Of a stretch of DNA of 64,000 nucleotides, positions 28,447 through 36,340 are shown in pieces. The notes below the pieces were generated by a model. That model saw nothing but the letters and a program-made list of their open reading frames with translations. It was not told where the DNA came from and did no database searches. The stretch lies in assembly GCF_040702995.1 (NCBI RefSeq), contig NZ_CP159992.1, positions 1,079,501-1,143,500 on the forward strand, read 5' to 3'. The translations under genes and the position numbers were made by a program. Origin of the DNA: Paenibacillus sp. AN1007. GTDB lineage: Bacteria > Bacillota > Bacilli > Paenibacillales > Paenibacillaceae. Position 1 is the first letter of the stretch. Each line of letters opens with the position of its first letter.

Positions 28447-29808
28447 TTATTCTGATGAAACTGCAACTTCTAAATATCCAGATGAAAAGGGATTAGCATC
28501 ATTATTGACTGGCTGTTTCACTTTTCGCATAGCAAGACTTTCTCTGTATTGTTCTGCATCTGCGTTTCTTATAAATTCGGCAGTATTATCATGATTTTTT
28601 AATACAACATCTTCAATCTCTTTTAGAGTAACACGGAAAAACTCTCTTCTTGAATTGACTAGATTAAGTTTGCGATCATCAAAGGCTCTATGCAAAGTTG
28701 CTTCTAATTTGGGGGCATCGTTTGAAAATATCATTGCATGCACGTCGAAATTAAACGGAACTGAAGCGTCTCCTAACTCGTGGACTCTATCGTACGGATC
28801 AAGACGGCGAGTCATGCCAATCTTGTAAACATTCTCTCCGAAGGAACCAATATTTGAAATTACATAAACATATCCGGCGCGTTGGTTTGCTTCGCGATAA
28901 TCTATATCAGCAGTTTGCTTTTCAATTTCAGTAAGACTCTCTGATAATTCAGAGATCTTAGCTCTTAAAAGGGCAGCTTCGGCTTCATCGGAGCAATTTT
29001 CTAGTTGTTTTTCAACTTTTTGAAGCGCGTTTGAGTAATGCTTTCGCTCTTTCTCAATGTTTTTTCTTAGATCTTCTATCTCTTTTTGGAGTTTGGCTTC
29101 TTCTCGCATTTGTTCGCGGATTTGCTTCTGTTCTTCTTTCTCTTGTTGTTTTTTCTCTTTATATTCATGGGCGAGATAAAGCTCTAAGAACTTCAATTTG
29201 AGATAGTATTCAGAAATACAAACTTGCATTATTTTTCCCAGTTTATTTAAAGTATCAAACGAACTATTAATACGTTTTTCGCAGATTTGTATATTGTTGA
29301 ATTTTACATTGCTGATACAGGAATCACACTCATTATTGAAAGAGCGTAATACAATTTTAACCATATCATTAACCATTTTTTTGCCCTGAGCTTTACTATT
29401 ATTGACTGACCAATCTGTACTACCTACGCATGCAGTTCCATTCTTTATCATTTCTTTCTGTTCGTTTCTTATTAACTCCAATTTTTCTTTGTAGATAGCG
29501 CTATTTTGGAAGTCATATCTAGGTTCGTATAATGAAAATGATTCTAGGAGTATTTGATCATCCATAGCAAGTAGAGAGTTATTCTTTTCTTCATAAATTC
29601 TTTGAATTGATGATAAATGTTCTTCATAATCCATAATCGTAGTATGTAAACTTTCTTTTTCTTGGGACAATTTTCTGATTTCTTTCTGAATTTCTATCAA
29701 CTGAACGTGCTCAGGACGAAGCAAATCTTTTAAAGAGTTGTTTTCTTCTTGAGTAATTCGAAGTTCCTCTTTTATTTTTTTTAATCTGAATACATCAAAA
29801 ATGCTCAT
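28447..29808 (-). CDS. DUF4041 / GIY-YIG-type (T5orf172, Mug113) protein
   Basis: 453 residues. Long N-terminal coiled coil (1-75), a DUF4041-like centre (YEPRYDFQNSAIYKEKL, VNDMVKIVLRSFNNECD), a second highly charged coiled coil (about 215-305), then a GIY-YIG-related domain: GYVYVISNIGSFGENVYKIG, MTRRLDPYDRVHELGDAS, and HRAFDDRKLNLVNSRREFF. The YVYVIS ... YKIGMTR part is the nuclease core. Such proteins are common phage and prophage accessories of unknown role, possibly DNA-targeting. It is transcribed opposite to the lytic genes. Confidence 0.82.
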   Translation of the reverse strand: MSIFDVFRLKKIKEELRITQEENNSLKDLLRPEHVQLIEIQKEIRKLSQEKESLHTTIMDYEEHLSSIQRIYEEKNNSLLAMDDQILLESFSLYEPRYDFQNSAIYKEKLELIRNEQKEMIKNGTACVGSTDWSVNNSKAQGKKMVNDMVKIVLRSFNNECDSCISNVKFNNIQICEKRINSSFDTLNKLGKIMQVCISEYYLKLKFLELYLAHEYKEKKQQEKEEQKQIREQMREEAKLQKEIEDLRKNIEKERKHYSNALQKVEKQLENCSDEAEAALLRAKISELSESLTEIEKQTADIDYREANQRAGYVYVISNIGSFGENVYKIGMTRRLDPYDRVHELGDASVPFNFDVHAMIFSNDAPKLEATLHRAFDDRKLNLVNSRREFFRVTLKEIEDVVLKNHDNTAEFIRNADAEQYRESLAMRKVKQPVNNDANPFSSGYLEVAVSSE

Positions 29809-29852
29809 ATTAAATCTCCTTATTATTGTATTTTGAAAGCAAGTTGTATTGT

Positions 29853-29885
29853 CTCACCTCGTAATTTTCAGAAACACGAGGTGAG
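29853..29885. repeat. 10-bp perfect inverted repeat
   Basis: CTCACCTCGT and ACGAGGTGAG separated by 13 nt, no T-run on either side. It lies 45 bp upstream of the DUF4041 gene start and could be an operator or RNA hairpin. Confidence 0.5.
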
Positions 29886-30053
29886 GGATGAGAAGAAATA
29901 ACATCACAAATAAGTCATTTTACCGTCAAATCTCAGTCTTATTATCTACCTAAATTCTTCCTGTCAGCCATTTACCTCCTACATCACAAATGCTAGAATT
30001 TTATGAGCACACTTGTTCTTGTGAAACCTATAAATGGGAGCGGAAGTGATAGT

Positions 30054-30161
30054 ATGAATGATGACAAATTAAAAGAGGAAATATTTATTGTTTTCAAGGA
30101 ACTAGGATGGGAGATCCCTAAATCTATTCTTGATTTGCTTTATAACGTGCATAAGAAATGA
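30054..30161 (+). CDS. Possible 35-aa small protein
   Basis: MNDDKLKEEIFIVFKELG then WEIPKSILDLLYNVHKK. GGGAGCGG lies about 9 nt upstream of ATG. Amphipathic helix pattern and balanced charge look protein-like. It overlaps the 3' end of the convergent repressor gene by 38 bp. Position close to the integrase would suit a small regulator or directionality factor, but nothing in the sequence proves that. Confidence 0.35.
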   Translation: MNDDKLKEEIFIVFKELGWEIPKSILDLLYNVHKK

Positions 30162-30498
30162 TCTCTCTTATTGTTTCATCTGAAAGTTCTTTACCATGGT
30201 GAACAAAATTATCTTTAATAAACTTGTGAGCTTGCTCGTCAGATAGTTCAATAGCTTTTAGAAAATTCTTAGTATTGGTAGAAATTTTATTAGTAGTTTC
30301 TGTGTTTCCATATAACCAGTCAATTGATACCTCATAAAGTTGAGCTAAAATTTTTAACGTATCCATATCAGGTTGACTTACTCCGTTTTCGTACCCACTA
30401 AGAGTTTTATTATTTATCCCTGTTTTCTCCTTAACTTGCGTTTGACGCAAGTTTTTTTTCTCTCTCGCTTCTCGCAAGCGTTCTCCTATTGAAGACAT
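30124..30498 (-). CDS. CI-like phage repressor (XRE family)
   Basis: 124 residues. N-terminal helix-turn-helix: GERLREAREKKNLRQTQVKE then TGINNKTLSGYENGVSQPD. The C-terminal part (KAIELSDEQAHKFIKDN, SDETIREIISYARYKANQE) is short and lacks an S24 autocleavage domain, so it is not a LexA-type repressor; induction must work otherwise. Divergent from the Cro-like gene, with palindromic operators in between. In skin the analogous place is held by SknR. Confidence 0.85.
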   Translation of the reverse strand: MSSIGERLREAREKKNLRQTQVKEKTGINNKTLSGYENGVSQPDMDTLKILAQLYEVSIDWLYGNTETTNKISTNTKNFLKAIELSDEQAHKFIKDNFVHHGKELSDETIREIISYARYKANQE

Positions 30499-30551
30499 AA
30501 GAACACCTCCTAACCTACAAATTATACCGGAATTCCTAGTAACAAAGATTT

Positions 30552-30635
30552 TATTCTTGAAATATAAGAATATTCACTTGACTTCTCATATTCTAAGAAT
30601 TATTATGTAAATATAACATTCTTAGAAATTAAGAA
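30552..30635 (+). promoter_or_regulatory. Lytic promoter with three palindromic operators
   Basis: Operators: TATTCTTGAAATATAAGAAT (from 30552), a shorter ATATTCTAAGAAT (from 30588) and ATTCTTAGAAATTAAGAA (30618-30635). Half-site TTCTT/AAGAA. TTGACT (30578-30583), 17 bp, TATTAT (30601-30606) is a good plus-strand promoter with operator copies on both sides and over it. Both the repressor and the Cro-like protein could bind here. Confidence 0.75.
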
Positions 30636-30652
30636 AAATGGTGGTGATAAAG

Positions 30653-30877
30653 TTGAGAATTAACAAGAAAATTCGAGCATTGATTAAGCAACGAGGTTTG
30701 ACTTTCACTTATGTTGCCGATAAATCGGACATTCAATTTAAGAAATTTTCTCGAATGATGACAAGTAGACAAAAAATAGGTACTGATGAATATGAGAGAA
30801 TTTGTACTGTGTTAGGTGTTGCTCCCGGATATTTTTTTGAAGAAAAATTCTTAGAAAATAAGAAAGGAGCAAGCTGA
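30653..30877 (+). CDS. Cro-like helix-turn-helix protein
   Basis: 74 residues from TTG 30653, placed 4 nt after GGTGGTGAT; an in-frame ATG at 30638 is possible but lacks a site. KKIRALIKQRGLTFTYVADK then SDIQFKKFSRMMTSRQKIG is an XRE-type fold, ending PGYFFEEKFLE. First gene of the rightward early operon; overlaps the next gene by ATGA. Confidence 0.75.
   Translation: MRINKKIRALIKQRGLTFTYVADKSDIQFKKFSRMMTSRQKIGTDEYERICTVLGVAPGYFFEEKFLENKKGAS
30847..30864 (+). promoter_or_regulatory. Fourth operator copy inside the cro-like gene
   Basis: ATTCTTAGAAAATAAGAA differs at one position from the operator at 30618-30635. It lies at the end of the Cro-like coding region, touching the ribosome binding site of the next gene. 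Confidence 0.55.
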
Positions 30878-31155
30878 TGGACCAGTGCCCACGATGTGCT
30901 AGTAACGAAATCGCATCGACAGATAACTTTTGTAAAGTCTGCGGATTCACATTATTTCAAATTACTCTGGAGCAAGTTGAGGTTATTCCAGAAACCGCCG
31001 CGGCTACGGCAGCTTCTGAACAACCTAAATTAATTATGACGAGTAGATTCTTCATCTTTCCTGATCTCAGTGACGAAGAGATCGACATGCTACACATGGC
31101 TTTAATGAGAAGAGCTTTTGAATGGGCAAGGGCTAATGGGTTTTCGAATAAGTAA
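30877..31155 (+). CDS. Zinc-ribbon hypothetical protein
   Basis: 92 residues. N-terminal treble of cysteines, CPRCAS and CKVCGF, forms a rubredoxin-like zinc ribbon; the rest is an Ala/Thr linker and a helix (LSDEEIDMLHMALMRRAFEW). AAAGGAG precedes ATG; coupled to the Cro-like gene. The 3' end overlaps the convergent gene at 31133 by 23 bp. Function unknown. Confidence 0.7.
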   Translation: MDQCPRCASNEIASTDNFCKVCGFTLFQITLEQVEVIPETAAATAASEQPKLIMTSRFFIFPDLSDEEIDMLHMALMRRAFEWARANGFSNK

Positions 31156-31405
31156 CCGAAACTGGTAAACCACAAAGAGTGCACTTCTCATTGTTTGAAG
31201 GGAAATAGCCTTCCGGAAACTGGACTTCCTTGTTATTAGGACAAGAAAGTATGTAAAAACTCACTTTACTTTCAGATGGAATGTGATTTGGAGAATGAGC
31301 CATAGATGCTTCTCCACCAATTTTCCACCCAAATCTTTCAAGTTCGTTTTTCATATTTAACTTATCTTCATCAGAAAGTTGTCTGAAATAAATGTAATGA
31401 TCCAT
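31133..31405 (-). CDS. Minus-strand moron, 90-aa protein with CxxC motif
   Basis: Start ATG 31405 (MDHYIYFRQLSDEDKLNMKN) behind GGAGGTGAAAG. A C-terminal ECTLCGLP-like pair (CTLCG) with an earlier single Cys suggests partial metal binding. Faces the early operon and has its own promoter-like element (31433-31468), which is shared with the minus gene at 33586. Family not recognised. Confidence 0.65.
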   Translation of the reverse strand: MDHYIYFRQLSDEDKLNMKNELERFGWKIGGEASMAHSPNHIPSESKVSFYILSCPNNKEVQFPEGYFPSNNEKCTLCGLPVSVTYSKTH

Positions 31406-31432
31406 ATCTTTCACCTCCTTTCCTACAAAATA

Positions 31433-31468
31433 GTGCGACAACTCTATTTTAGCAGAAGGAAGAAGGAC
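31433..31468 (-). promoter_or_regulatory. Shared 36-bp promoter-like element, copy 1
   Basis: On the minus strand: GTCCTTC, 3 nt, CTTCTGCTAAAAT, then GAGTTGTC and CAC. TAAAAT can act as a -10 box. 31 of 36 bases match copy 2 at 34236-34271. It lies 28-63 bp upstream of the gene ending at 31133. Confidence 0.6.
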
Positions 31469-31496
31469 GAACAGTAAAGGAGGTTTCAAAAAAACA

Positions 31497-31715
31497 ATGG
31501 CCGTCCCACAACGAGGTTCGCATATAAATAATCCCGGGAGGGATGCAGGCATGATCGTAGCAGCTTATCAGTTTGGTGAAACCAAGGTCTTTATTTGTAA
31601 CGATCATATCGCAACAGATCAAGATGAACTTGATCGAATTGACAGAGAAATCGCAACCGCGGCCTGGGCATGTGTTCAAGATGCGGCAAACAAAAACAAT
31701 AATGAGGAAGCCTAA
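31497..31715 (+). CDS. Small hypothetical early protein
   Basis: 72 residues if ATG 31497 is used (AAAGGAGG 12 nt upstream) or 54 from ATG 31551 (GGGAGGG 8 nt upstream). Body: MIVAAYQFGETKVFICNDHI, then an acidic helix. Its 3' end overlaps no gene; the next start lies 25 bp on. Function unknown. Confidence 0.55.
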   Translation: MAVPQRGSHINNPGRDAGMIVAAYQFGETKVFICNDHIATDQDELDRIDREIATAAWACVQDAANKNNNEEA

Positions 31716-31740
31716 CAAGCTTCCAACGGAGGACAAGCCT

Positions 31741-31986
31741 ATGCGATTCCGCTGGATCAAGCCTACATCCCGAGCATGTTTCATAGCTGGTGTCGTCACC
31801 CGAGTTCATGTTGGCAAGATGACAATGGATCAAGCGATTGACTATACGTTGTCACTCGAACGCCAGTGCAAAAACTCACATCTTATTCCAAAGCGAGAGC
31901 TGCAGTCATTGAAACGTGACAGCAAAACAGAGCTTGAGAGAATAAGAAAATCCGCCAGAGCTGTACCGGCAGCCGGCGGACGATGA
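31741..31986 (+). CDS. Small basic hypothetical protein
   Basis: 81 residues from ATG 31741, 9 nt after GGAGG; the open frame extends upstream without a site. Sequence MRFRWIKPTSRACFIAG, MTMDQAIDYTLSLERQCKN then a basic helix (RELQSLKRDSKTELERIRKS). No family recognised. Confidence 0.55.
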   Translation: MRFRWIKPTSRACFIAGVVTRVHVGKMTMDQAIDYTLSLERQCKNSHLIPKRELQSLKRDSKTELERIRKSARAVPAAGGR

Positions 31987-32105
31987 AGGGATCTGGGGAA
32001 CAACTTATAACCCAATAGTACCCCTGAGAGATGTCACATAACAATTGAGGTTATGAGTCATTTTGTCCCATTTCCCCATCAATTAAACGAGGGGAGACGA
32101 GATAT

Positions 32106-32612
32106 TTGACTATTGGTGAATTGATACAAAACTACCGAAAGGAACAGGGTTTGACGCAAAAAGAATTTGCAGATCAAGCGTTTATTGAAAGGTCATCCAT
32201 TGCAAAAGTAGAGACCGGGGAACGGCCTGCGCCGAAAGGATTGATTACTCAAGTGGCAAGGTCGTTCGATGATCCGCGGTTGTACTTGGCGGCTCAGGAG
32301 GAAGTAACCGGCGGTGCTATAACGCCTTGGCTGGACAACGTGGACTTACATAGGGCATCGGTGTTATTCAAGACGGTGGAAGAAATGAAGGAAGTCTTGG
32401 AGTTGACTAATGCAGTGCCGATCAGCAAGACAGTTGATCAACTCACAGAAGCGGATAGACAGGTCATGAAGCGGCTGCTGATGGAAACGGTCGAAGCGAT
32501 CACTGCACTCACACACTTCGCGGCTGTACTGTGCAAGGAATATTCCTTCTCATGGTTCGCCACTTGGAAGGAACACCGCGCGGATCTGAAGGCCAAAAAA
32601 TACATGAAATGA
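32106..32612 (+). CDS. XRE-family early regulator, TTG start
   Basis: 168 residues. Helix-turn-helix in residues 1-55 (MTIGELIQNYRKEQGLTQKE then FIERSSIAKVETGERPAPKG) and an all-helical C-terminal domain (YKTVEEM-like repeats, ADRQVMKRLLMETVEAI). The layout resembles early phage regulators of Paenibacillus and Bacillus prophages. GAGGGGAGA lies ahead of TTG. A 6-bp inverted repeat (32037-32055) in the leader may be an operator. Confidence 0.72.
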   Translation: MTIGELIQNYRKEQGLTQKEFADQAFIERSSIAKVETGERPAPKGLITQVARSFDDPRLYLAAQEEVTGGAITPWLDNVDLHRASVLFKTVEEMKEVLELTNAVPISKTVDQLTEADRQVMKRLLMETVEAITALTHFAAVLCKEYSFSWFATWKEHRADLKAKKYMK

Positions 32613-32622
32613 GGTTGATTTT

Positions 32623-32895
32623 ATGTCACGAGAACAACTGGTAGCCGCAGCGCTGCAGGTAGGTAAAAATTCGAAGCATAACTTGAAGTTGATACAGAAC
32701 GAACCTGAAAGGATGTTACCTGGACGAATGGAGAACGCAGAGGAGTATTTGAATCGGATGATTCGATTTGCGGAAGTAGAAATGAAAAATGCCCGCCTGG
32801 CAGGGCGGACACTTGGTCTGAGAACTCGGTTAAAGTCTCTTCTGCTGCTCATTTTATCGTCTCCCGAGCAAAAGCGCAAGGGGGAATCGGTATGA
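32623..32895 (+). CDS. Hypothetical early protein
   Basis: 90 residues, basic (pI high by inspection), with ENAEEYLNRMIRFAEVEMKN and a hydrophobic LKSLLLLILSS segment. GAGGTTG sits upstream of ATG. Overlaps the next gene by ATGA. Unknown function. Confidence 0.6.
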   Translation: MSREQLVAAALQVGKNSKHNLKLIQNEPERMLPGRMENAEEYLNRMIRFAEVEMKNARLAGRTLGLRTRLKSLLLLILSSPEQKRKGESV

Positions 32896-33122
32896 GCGAA
32901 CAACTGGCACGCCAGATTATCGACAATTATATCGTTTCGACACTTGCCCTGCGGGAGAGCAGCGCGGTTCCAGCAGCAGAAGCCGCTAGTGATATAGATG
33001 CCTATCGATCTGAACGGATGGACATCTTTATCCGTTGGGAAAATGCAAAGTTCAGCCTGCAGGAGTTGCCGCATGAATATAAGCTTCAAGCGATTCAAGC
33101 AATAGAACAGATTACCGCCTGA
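32892..33122 (+). CDS. Hypothetical early protein
   Basis: 76 residues: MSEQLARQIIDNYIVSTLAL, an Ala-rich linker, then RMDIFIRWENAKFSLQELP. Translationally coupled to the preceding gene. Unknown function. Confidence 0.6.
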   Translation: MSEQLARQIIDNYIVSTLALRESSAVPAAEAASDIDAYRSERMDIFIRWENAKFSLQELPHEYKLQAIQAIEQITA

Positions 33123-33125
33123 TGA

Positions 33126-33161
33126 GTCTGCTACGGTAGCAGACGAAACGCCGTGAGGCGT
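33126..33161 (+). repeat. Two tandem hairpins between early genes
   Basis: GTCTGCTA cgg TAGCAGAC is a perfect 8-bp stem with a 3-nt loop, followed by ACGCC gtga GGCGT. No T-run, so RNA processing or stability elements are more likely than termination. Confidence 0.55.
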
Positions 33162-33201
33162 CGCGGGTAACCGCAATTACATATGAAGGGAGGACGAACC
33201 T

Positions 33202-33585
33202 ATGCAAATCATTCATAGACTGACCGTTGTCAGTAACCCGACTCGTATTTTTGAAGTGGGTACCGAGATTGACGGCCGTGAGGTCATTGAAATCAAGCAA
33301 GTTGGCACTGACTTTGAAAATCATGTGCATTCGGAATATTACGTGCTTGATGAAAATGAACATTTGCTTGCAAGTATTGAGAACGCTCCTGTGATTGTTG
33401 ATTATCGACAGATTGTAGTTCACGATTCGGAAGTTTTGGATGAGAAGGGATTAAAAGCCGCCGCAAGTACAACGGCTCAGAATACTTGTTGTTTATGTGA
33501 GGAAGTTGCCGGACTGGAACTCGAAGAAGGTCGCTTCATTTGTTACAACTGTGCTCAGATCCAAGGTGAATTGGCGCCAATGTAA
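33202..33585 (+). CDS. Zinc-finger hypothetical protein
   Basis: 127 residues. Beta-rich N-terminal 70 residues (RIFEVGTEIDGREVIEIKQV) and a C-terminal four-cysteine finger CCLCEEVAGLE ... CYNCAQ. GGGAGG precedes ATG. Similar small zinc proteins are common in phage early regions; function unknown. Confidence 0.65.
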   Translation: MQIIHRLTVVSNPTRIFEVGTEIDGREVIEIKQVGTDFENHVHSEYYVLDENEHLLASIENAPVIVDYRQIVVHDSEVLDEKGLKAAASTTAQNTCCLCEEVAGLELEEGRFICYNCAQIQGELAPM

Positions 33586-34206
33586 TTATGATTCAAGGCT
33601 ATTCCAAATTTGAATGAAATGAGCTGCTTCACCCTGTAATGAAAGAAGACGGTCACTAGTTACATCACTAGGCGTAGATTCAAACATCCTACACTTCATA
33701 ACATTAAGCAATGATATCGATGCTTGTTGATCATTATGTGCTCGATCAGAAGTTGTCATAAGCGTTAAAGGAGAGGCTGCCTTCCGCTTATCTAATTTTT
33801 CGCTTCGCTCTTTAAAATACAACTTTAACAGATGGGGCTTTCCGTTTATGAATAGACCGAGCTCAGGGGTAGAACGAACGAATAAACCATTGAAGCTCCA
33901 ATGAGCATCAGCAGGCTGAAACCATTCTATATGTTTATTTTTTATGAATTTTTTATACTGTTCAACCGTGTCGGCATAATTAGATTTTTTCTTATCGTTG
34001 GCTTTCTGAACTATGTGATCTAAGTAATCAATTGAATAATTCTTTTCGTGAACTTCTCTAATTGCAAGCCTTAAATCTCTCCAATAATCAGTTGCTGGAG
34101 AATACTCACTATATTTGACTTTACGAACAGTTGAAACTTTAGCTGGGCCAGATTGCTTTGTAGTAAACTCCATGAATTGTGTAAAACTGATTGGGATTTT
34201 GTCCAT
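33586..34206 (-). CDS. Minus-strand moron, 206-aa hypothetical protein
   Basis: Sequence shows a helical middle (DYWRDLRLAIREVHEKNYSI), a beta-rich part (HIEWFQPADAHWSFNGLFVR, LGLFINGKPHLLKLYFKERS) and a helical end. No family or motif recognised. It is opposite to the early operon and has its own promoter-like element at 34236-34271, shared with the gene at 31133. GAGAGG lies upstream of ATG. Expression from the lysogen is likely, so immunity or host benefit is a reasonable guess only. Confidence 0.7.
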   Translation of the reverse strand: MDKIPISFTQFMEFTTKQSGPAKVSTVRKVKYSEYSPATDYWRDLRLAIREVHEKNYSIDYLDHIVQKANDKKKSNYADTVEQYKKFIKNKHIEWFQPADAHWSFNGLFVRSTPELGLFINGKPHLLKLYFKERSEKLDKRKAASPLTLMTTSDRAHNDQQASISLLNVMKCRMFESTPSDVTSDRLLSLQGEAAHFIQIWNSLES

Positions 34207-34235
34207 AGGCCTTGCTTCCTCTCTACTAAGATGAT

Positions 34236-34271
34236 GTGTGACAACTCCATTTTAGCAGAAGTTCGAAGGAC
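34236..34271 (-). promoter_or_regulatory. Shared 36-bp promoter-like element, copy 2
   Basis: Same layout as 31433-31468 (TAAAAT box, then GAGTTGTC and CAC), 30-65 bp ahead of the gene at 33586. The conserved part is longer than -35/-10 boxes need, suggesting a regulator site as well. Confidence 0.6.
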
Positions 34272-34344
34272 AAGCATTTAATTGAAAAAGAAAAATGACC
34301 GCGTGCAGGCGGTCATCACTGATCTTTCACAACTAAATATGGAT

Positions 34345-34374
34345 ACACGGCCATCTTACCGTGGGTGGCCGTGT
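34345..34374 (+). repeat. 9-bp perfect hairpin upstream of the recombination genes
   Basis: ACACGGCCA and TGGCCGTGT with a 12-nt loop, 6 bp before AAGGAGG of the next gene. GACCGC and GCGGTC form a second small hairpin just upstream. Leader RNA structure or a weak terminator without T-run. Confidence 0.5.
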
Positions 34375-34392
34375 CAAACAAGGAGGATTCAT

Positions 34393-34512
34393 ATGTCTGA
34401 AATGGATGATTCCCAAGAAGAAAGTGGATGCGTTGAGGAATACGGTTCCCAATATCCTACAATACGCGAAGAACTGTCTGAACGGGGTATGAGCATTCAC
34501 GATTTCATTTGA
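34393..34512 (+). CDS. Small acidic hypothetical protein
   Basis: 39 residues from ATG 34393, behind AAGGAGG. Begins MSEMDDSQEESGCVEEYG and ends LSERGMSIHDFI. First gene ahead of yqaJ. Unknown function. Confidence 0.5.
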   Translation: MSEMDDSQEESGCVEEYGSQYPTIREELSERGMSIHDFI

Positions 34513-34525
34513 GGGAGGAACGATC

Positions 34526-35473
34526 ATGGCAATGAATATTGTAGCCAGTACAAAGAATATGGCCCGTGATGAGTGGTTAAAGATTCGCCGGAAAGGTATC
34601 GGCGGTTCTGATGCTTCTGCTGTCGCTGGTCTGAATCGTTATAAATCGCCTGTAGGGGTATTTGTGGATAAGACGGGGCAAGTCGAACCTGATGAAGCTG
34701 GAGAAGCAGCCTACTGGGGTAACGTGTTGGAAGATGTGGTGGCGAGGGAATTCACGATCCAAACCGGGTTGCGGGTTCAGCGTAGTAACAAGCTTTATCA
34801 GCATCCCAAACATAAATTCATGCTCGGAAACGTAGATCGCCTGATCTTGGACAAAGGCGGACGTGGACTCGGCATCTTGGAGTGTAAGACTGCCAGCGCC
34901 TACAAGATGGGCGAATGGGAGGACGACCAAGTACCTGATGAGTATGCGATCCAACTGCAGCATTACATGGCTGTTCTCGGTGTGGATTACGGATACTTTG
35001 CAGTCCTGATCGGCGGCCAGAAGTTCCAATATAAGTTGGTTGAACGTAATGACAGGATCATCGATTCCTTAATCCAGATTGAGGACGAGTTTTGGAACAA
35101 GCATGTTGTGCCCGGCATCCCTCCAATGATTGATGGCAGCACAGCATCTACGGATTTGCTCAATCACTTATATCCTGTTTCCACTCCGGCAAGTGAAGTG
35201 ATCCTGGATGATCAGCAAGCCGGACTTGTTCAAAAACTGGCGGCTGCCAAAGAAGATGCTGCTGTTGCTACGGAACAGGTCAAACGGTATGTGAACGAGC
35301 TAAAGTCCATCATGGGCGAGAATGAGTTGGCTGTTCATAACGGCGACATTTTGTTGTCTTGGAAGTCGAACGATACCACTCGAATTGATAGCAAACGGTT
35401 GAAACAAGAGCAGCCGGATTTATATGAAAAATACTCAAACACCACATCGGCCCGCCGATTCTTGGTGAAGTAG
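34526..35473 (+). CDS. yqaJ: YqaJ-type viral recombinase (phage exonuclease)
   Basis: 315 residues, normal for the lambda-exonuclease-like YqaJ family, which resects double-strand ends for annealing by RecT. Motifs: WLKIRRKGIGGSDASAVAGL, the metal Asp in MLGNVDRLI, ILECKTAS (the E-x-K catalytic core) and YAIQLQHYMAVLG. The C-terminal third is a helical tail. Followed at once by recT, as in the skin element (yqaJ-yqaK). Confidence 0.95.
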   Translation: MAMNIVASTKNMARDEWLKIRRKGIGGSDASAVAGLNRYKSPVGVFVDKTGQVEPDEAGEAAYWGNVLEDVVAREFTIQTGLRVQRSNKLYQHPKHKFMLGNVDRLILDKGGRGLGILECKTASAYKMGEWEDDQVPDEYAIQLQHYMAVLGVDYGYFAVLIGGQKFQYKLVERNDRIIDSLIQIEDEFWNKHVVPGIPPMIDGSTASTDLLNHLYPVSTPASEVILDDQQAGLVQKLAAAKEDAAVATEQVKRYVNELKSIMGENELAVHNGDILLSWKSNDTTRIDSKRLKQEQPDLYEKYSNTTSARRFLVK

Positions 35474-35482
35474 GGAGGACAC

Positions 35483-36340
35483 ATGGCACAAGCAAAAGGA
35501 ACATCCCTTGAAGGAAAGTTGCAAAACAAGGCTGCGGGAGCGAATAACGCTCCTGCAGTTAACCCCTCACAGACCATTGCTGCTTATCTGAAAAAAATGG
35601 AATCTCAAATTGCTGAAGCAATGCCGAAGCACATGAATATTGAACGTCTGAGCCGTATAGCTCTTACAACGATCCGGACGAATCCGAAATTGTTGGAATG
35701 TTCAATTCCTTCCTTGATGGCTGCGGTCATGCAGTCAGCACAACTGGGGCTGGAACCGGGATTGATTGGTCATTGCTATATCATTCCTTATGGTAAGGAA
35801 GCAACTTTCATCATCGGATACAAGGGCATGATTGACCTGGCCCGGCGTTCTGGAAATATTCAATCCATCGCCGCGCATGAAGTCTATGAAAATGACTTCA
35901 TAGAGTTGACATACGGTTTGGAAGAGAATTTGAAGCATGTTCCGTGGTTCCTGCGGAAAGACGAAAAGCCTACCGAGTCAGGCAAAGTAATCGGTGCATA
36001 CATGGTCGCCAAATTCAATGACGGCGGTCATTTCATTCACTATATGCCGATCAGTGAGATTGAAGCCCATAGAGCACGTTCTAAGGCTGCGAAGAATGGT
36101 CCATGGGTCACGGATTATACGGAAATGTGCAAGAAGACGGTTGTACGTTCCGGATGGAAGTGGCTGCCAATCAGTGTGGAGATTGCTTCTGCAGTAACGC
36201 AGGACGAAACCACACGGAAGGACATTACCCCTTCGGATGAGCCATTCATCGATATCACACCACCCTCAGGAACGGACGATCCACCACAGCCAGAACAACC
36301 GGACGATGCCAGCACTAAACAGGTTGAATTCCAAGAATGA
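35483..36340 (+). CDS. recT: RecT single-strand annealing protein (YqaK-like)
   Basis: 285 residues. RecT signatures: SLMAAVMQSAQLGLEPGLIG, CYIIPYGKEATFIIGYKGMI, DLARRSGNIQSI, VWFLRKDEKP-like segment and KTVVRSGWKWLP. Acidic Pro-rich tail. Acts with YqaJ on single-stranded ends during phage replication and recombination. Overlaps the next gene by ATGA. Confidence 0.95.
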   Translation: MAQAKGTSLEGKLQNKAAGANNAPAVNPSQTIAAYLKKMESQIAEAMPKHMNIERLSRIALTTIRTNPKLLECSIPSLMAAVMQSAQLGLEPGLIGHCYIIPYGKEATFIIGYKGMIDLARRSGNIQSIAAHEVYENDFIELTYGLEENLKHVPWFLRKDEKPTESGKVIGAYMVAKFNDGGHFIHYMPISEIEAHRARSKAAKNGPWVTDYTEMCKKTVVRSGWKWLPISVEIASAVTQDETTRKDITPSDEPFIDITPPSGTDDPPQPEQPDDASTKQVEFQE

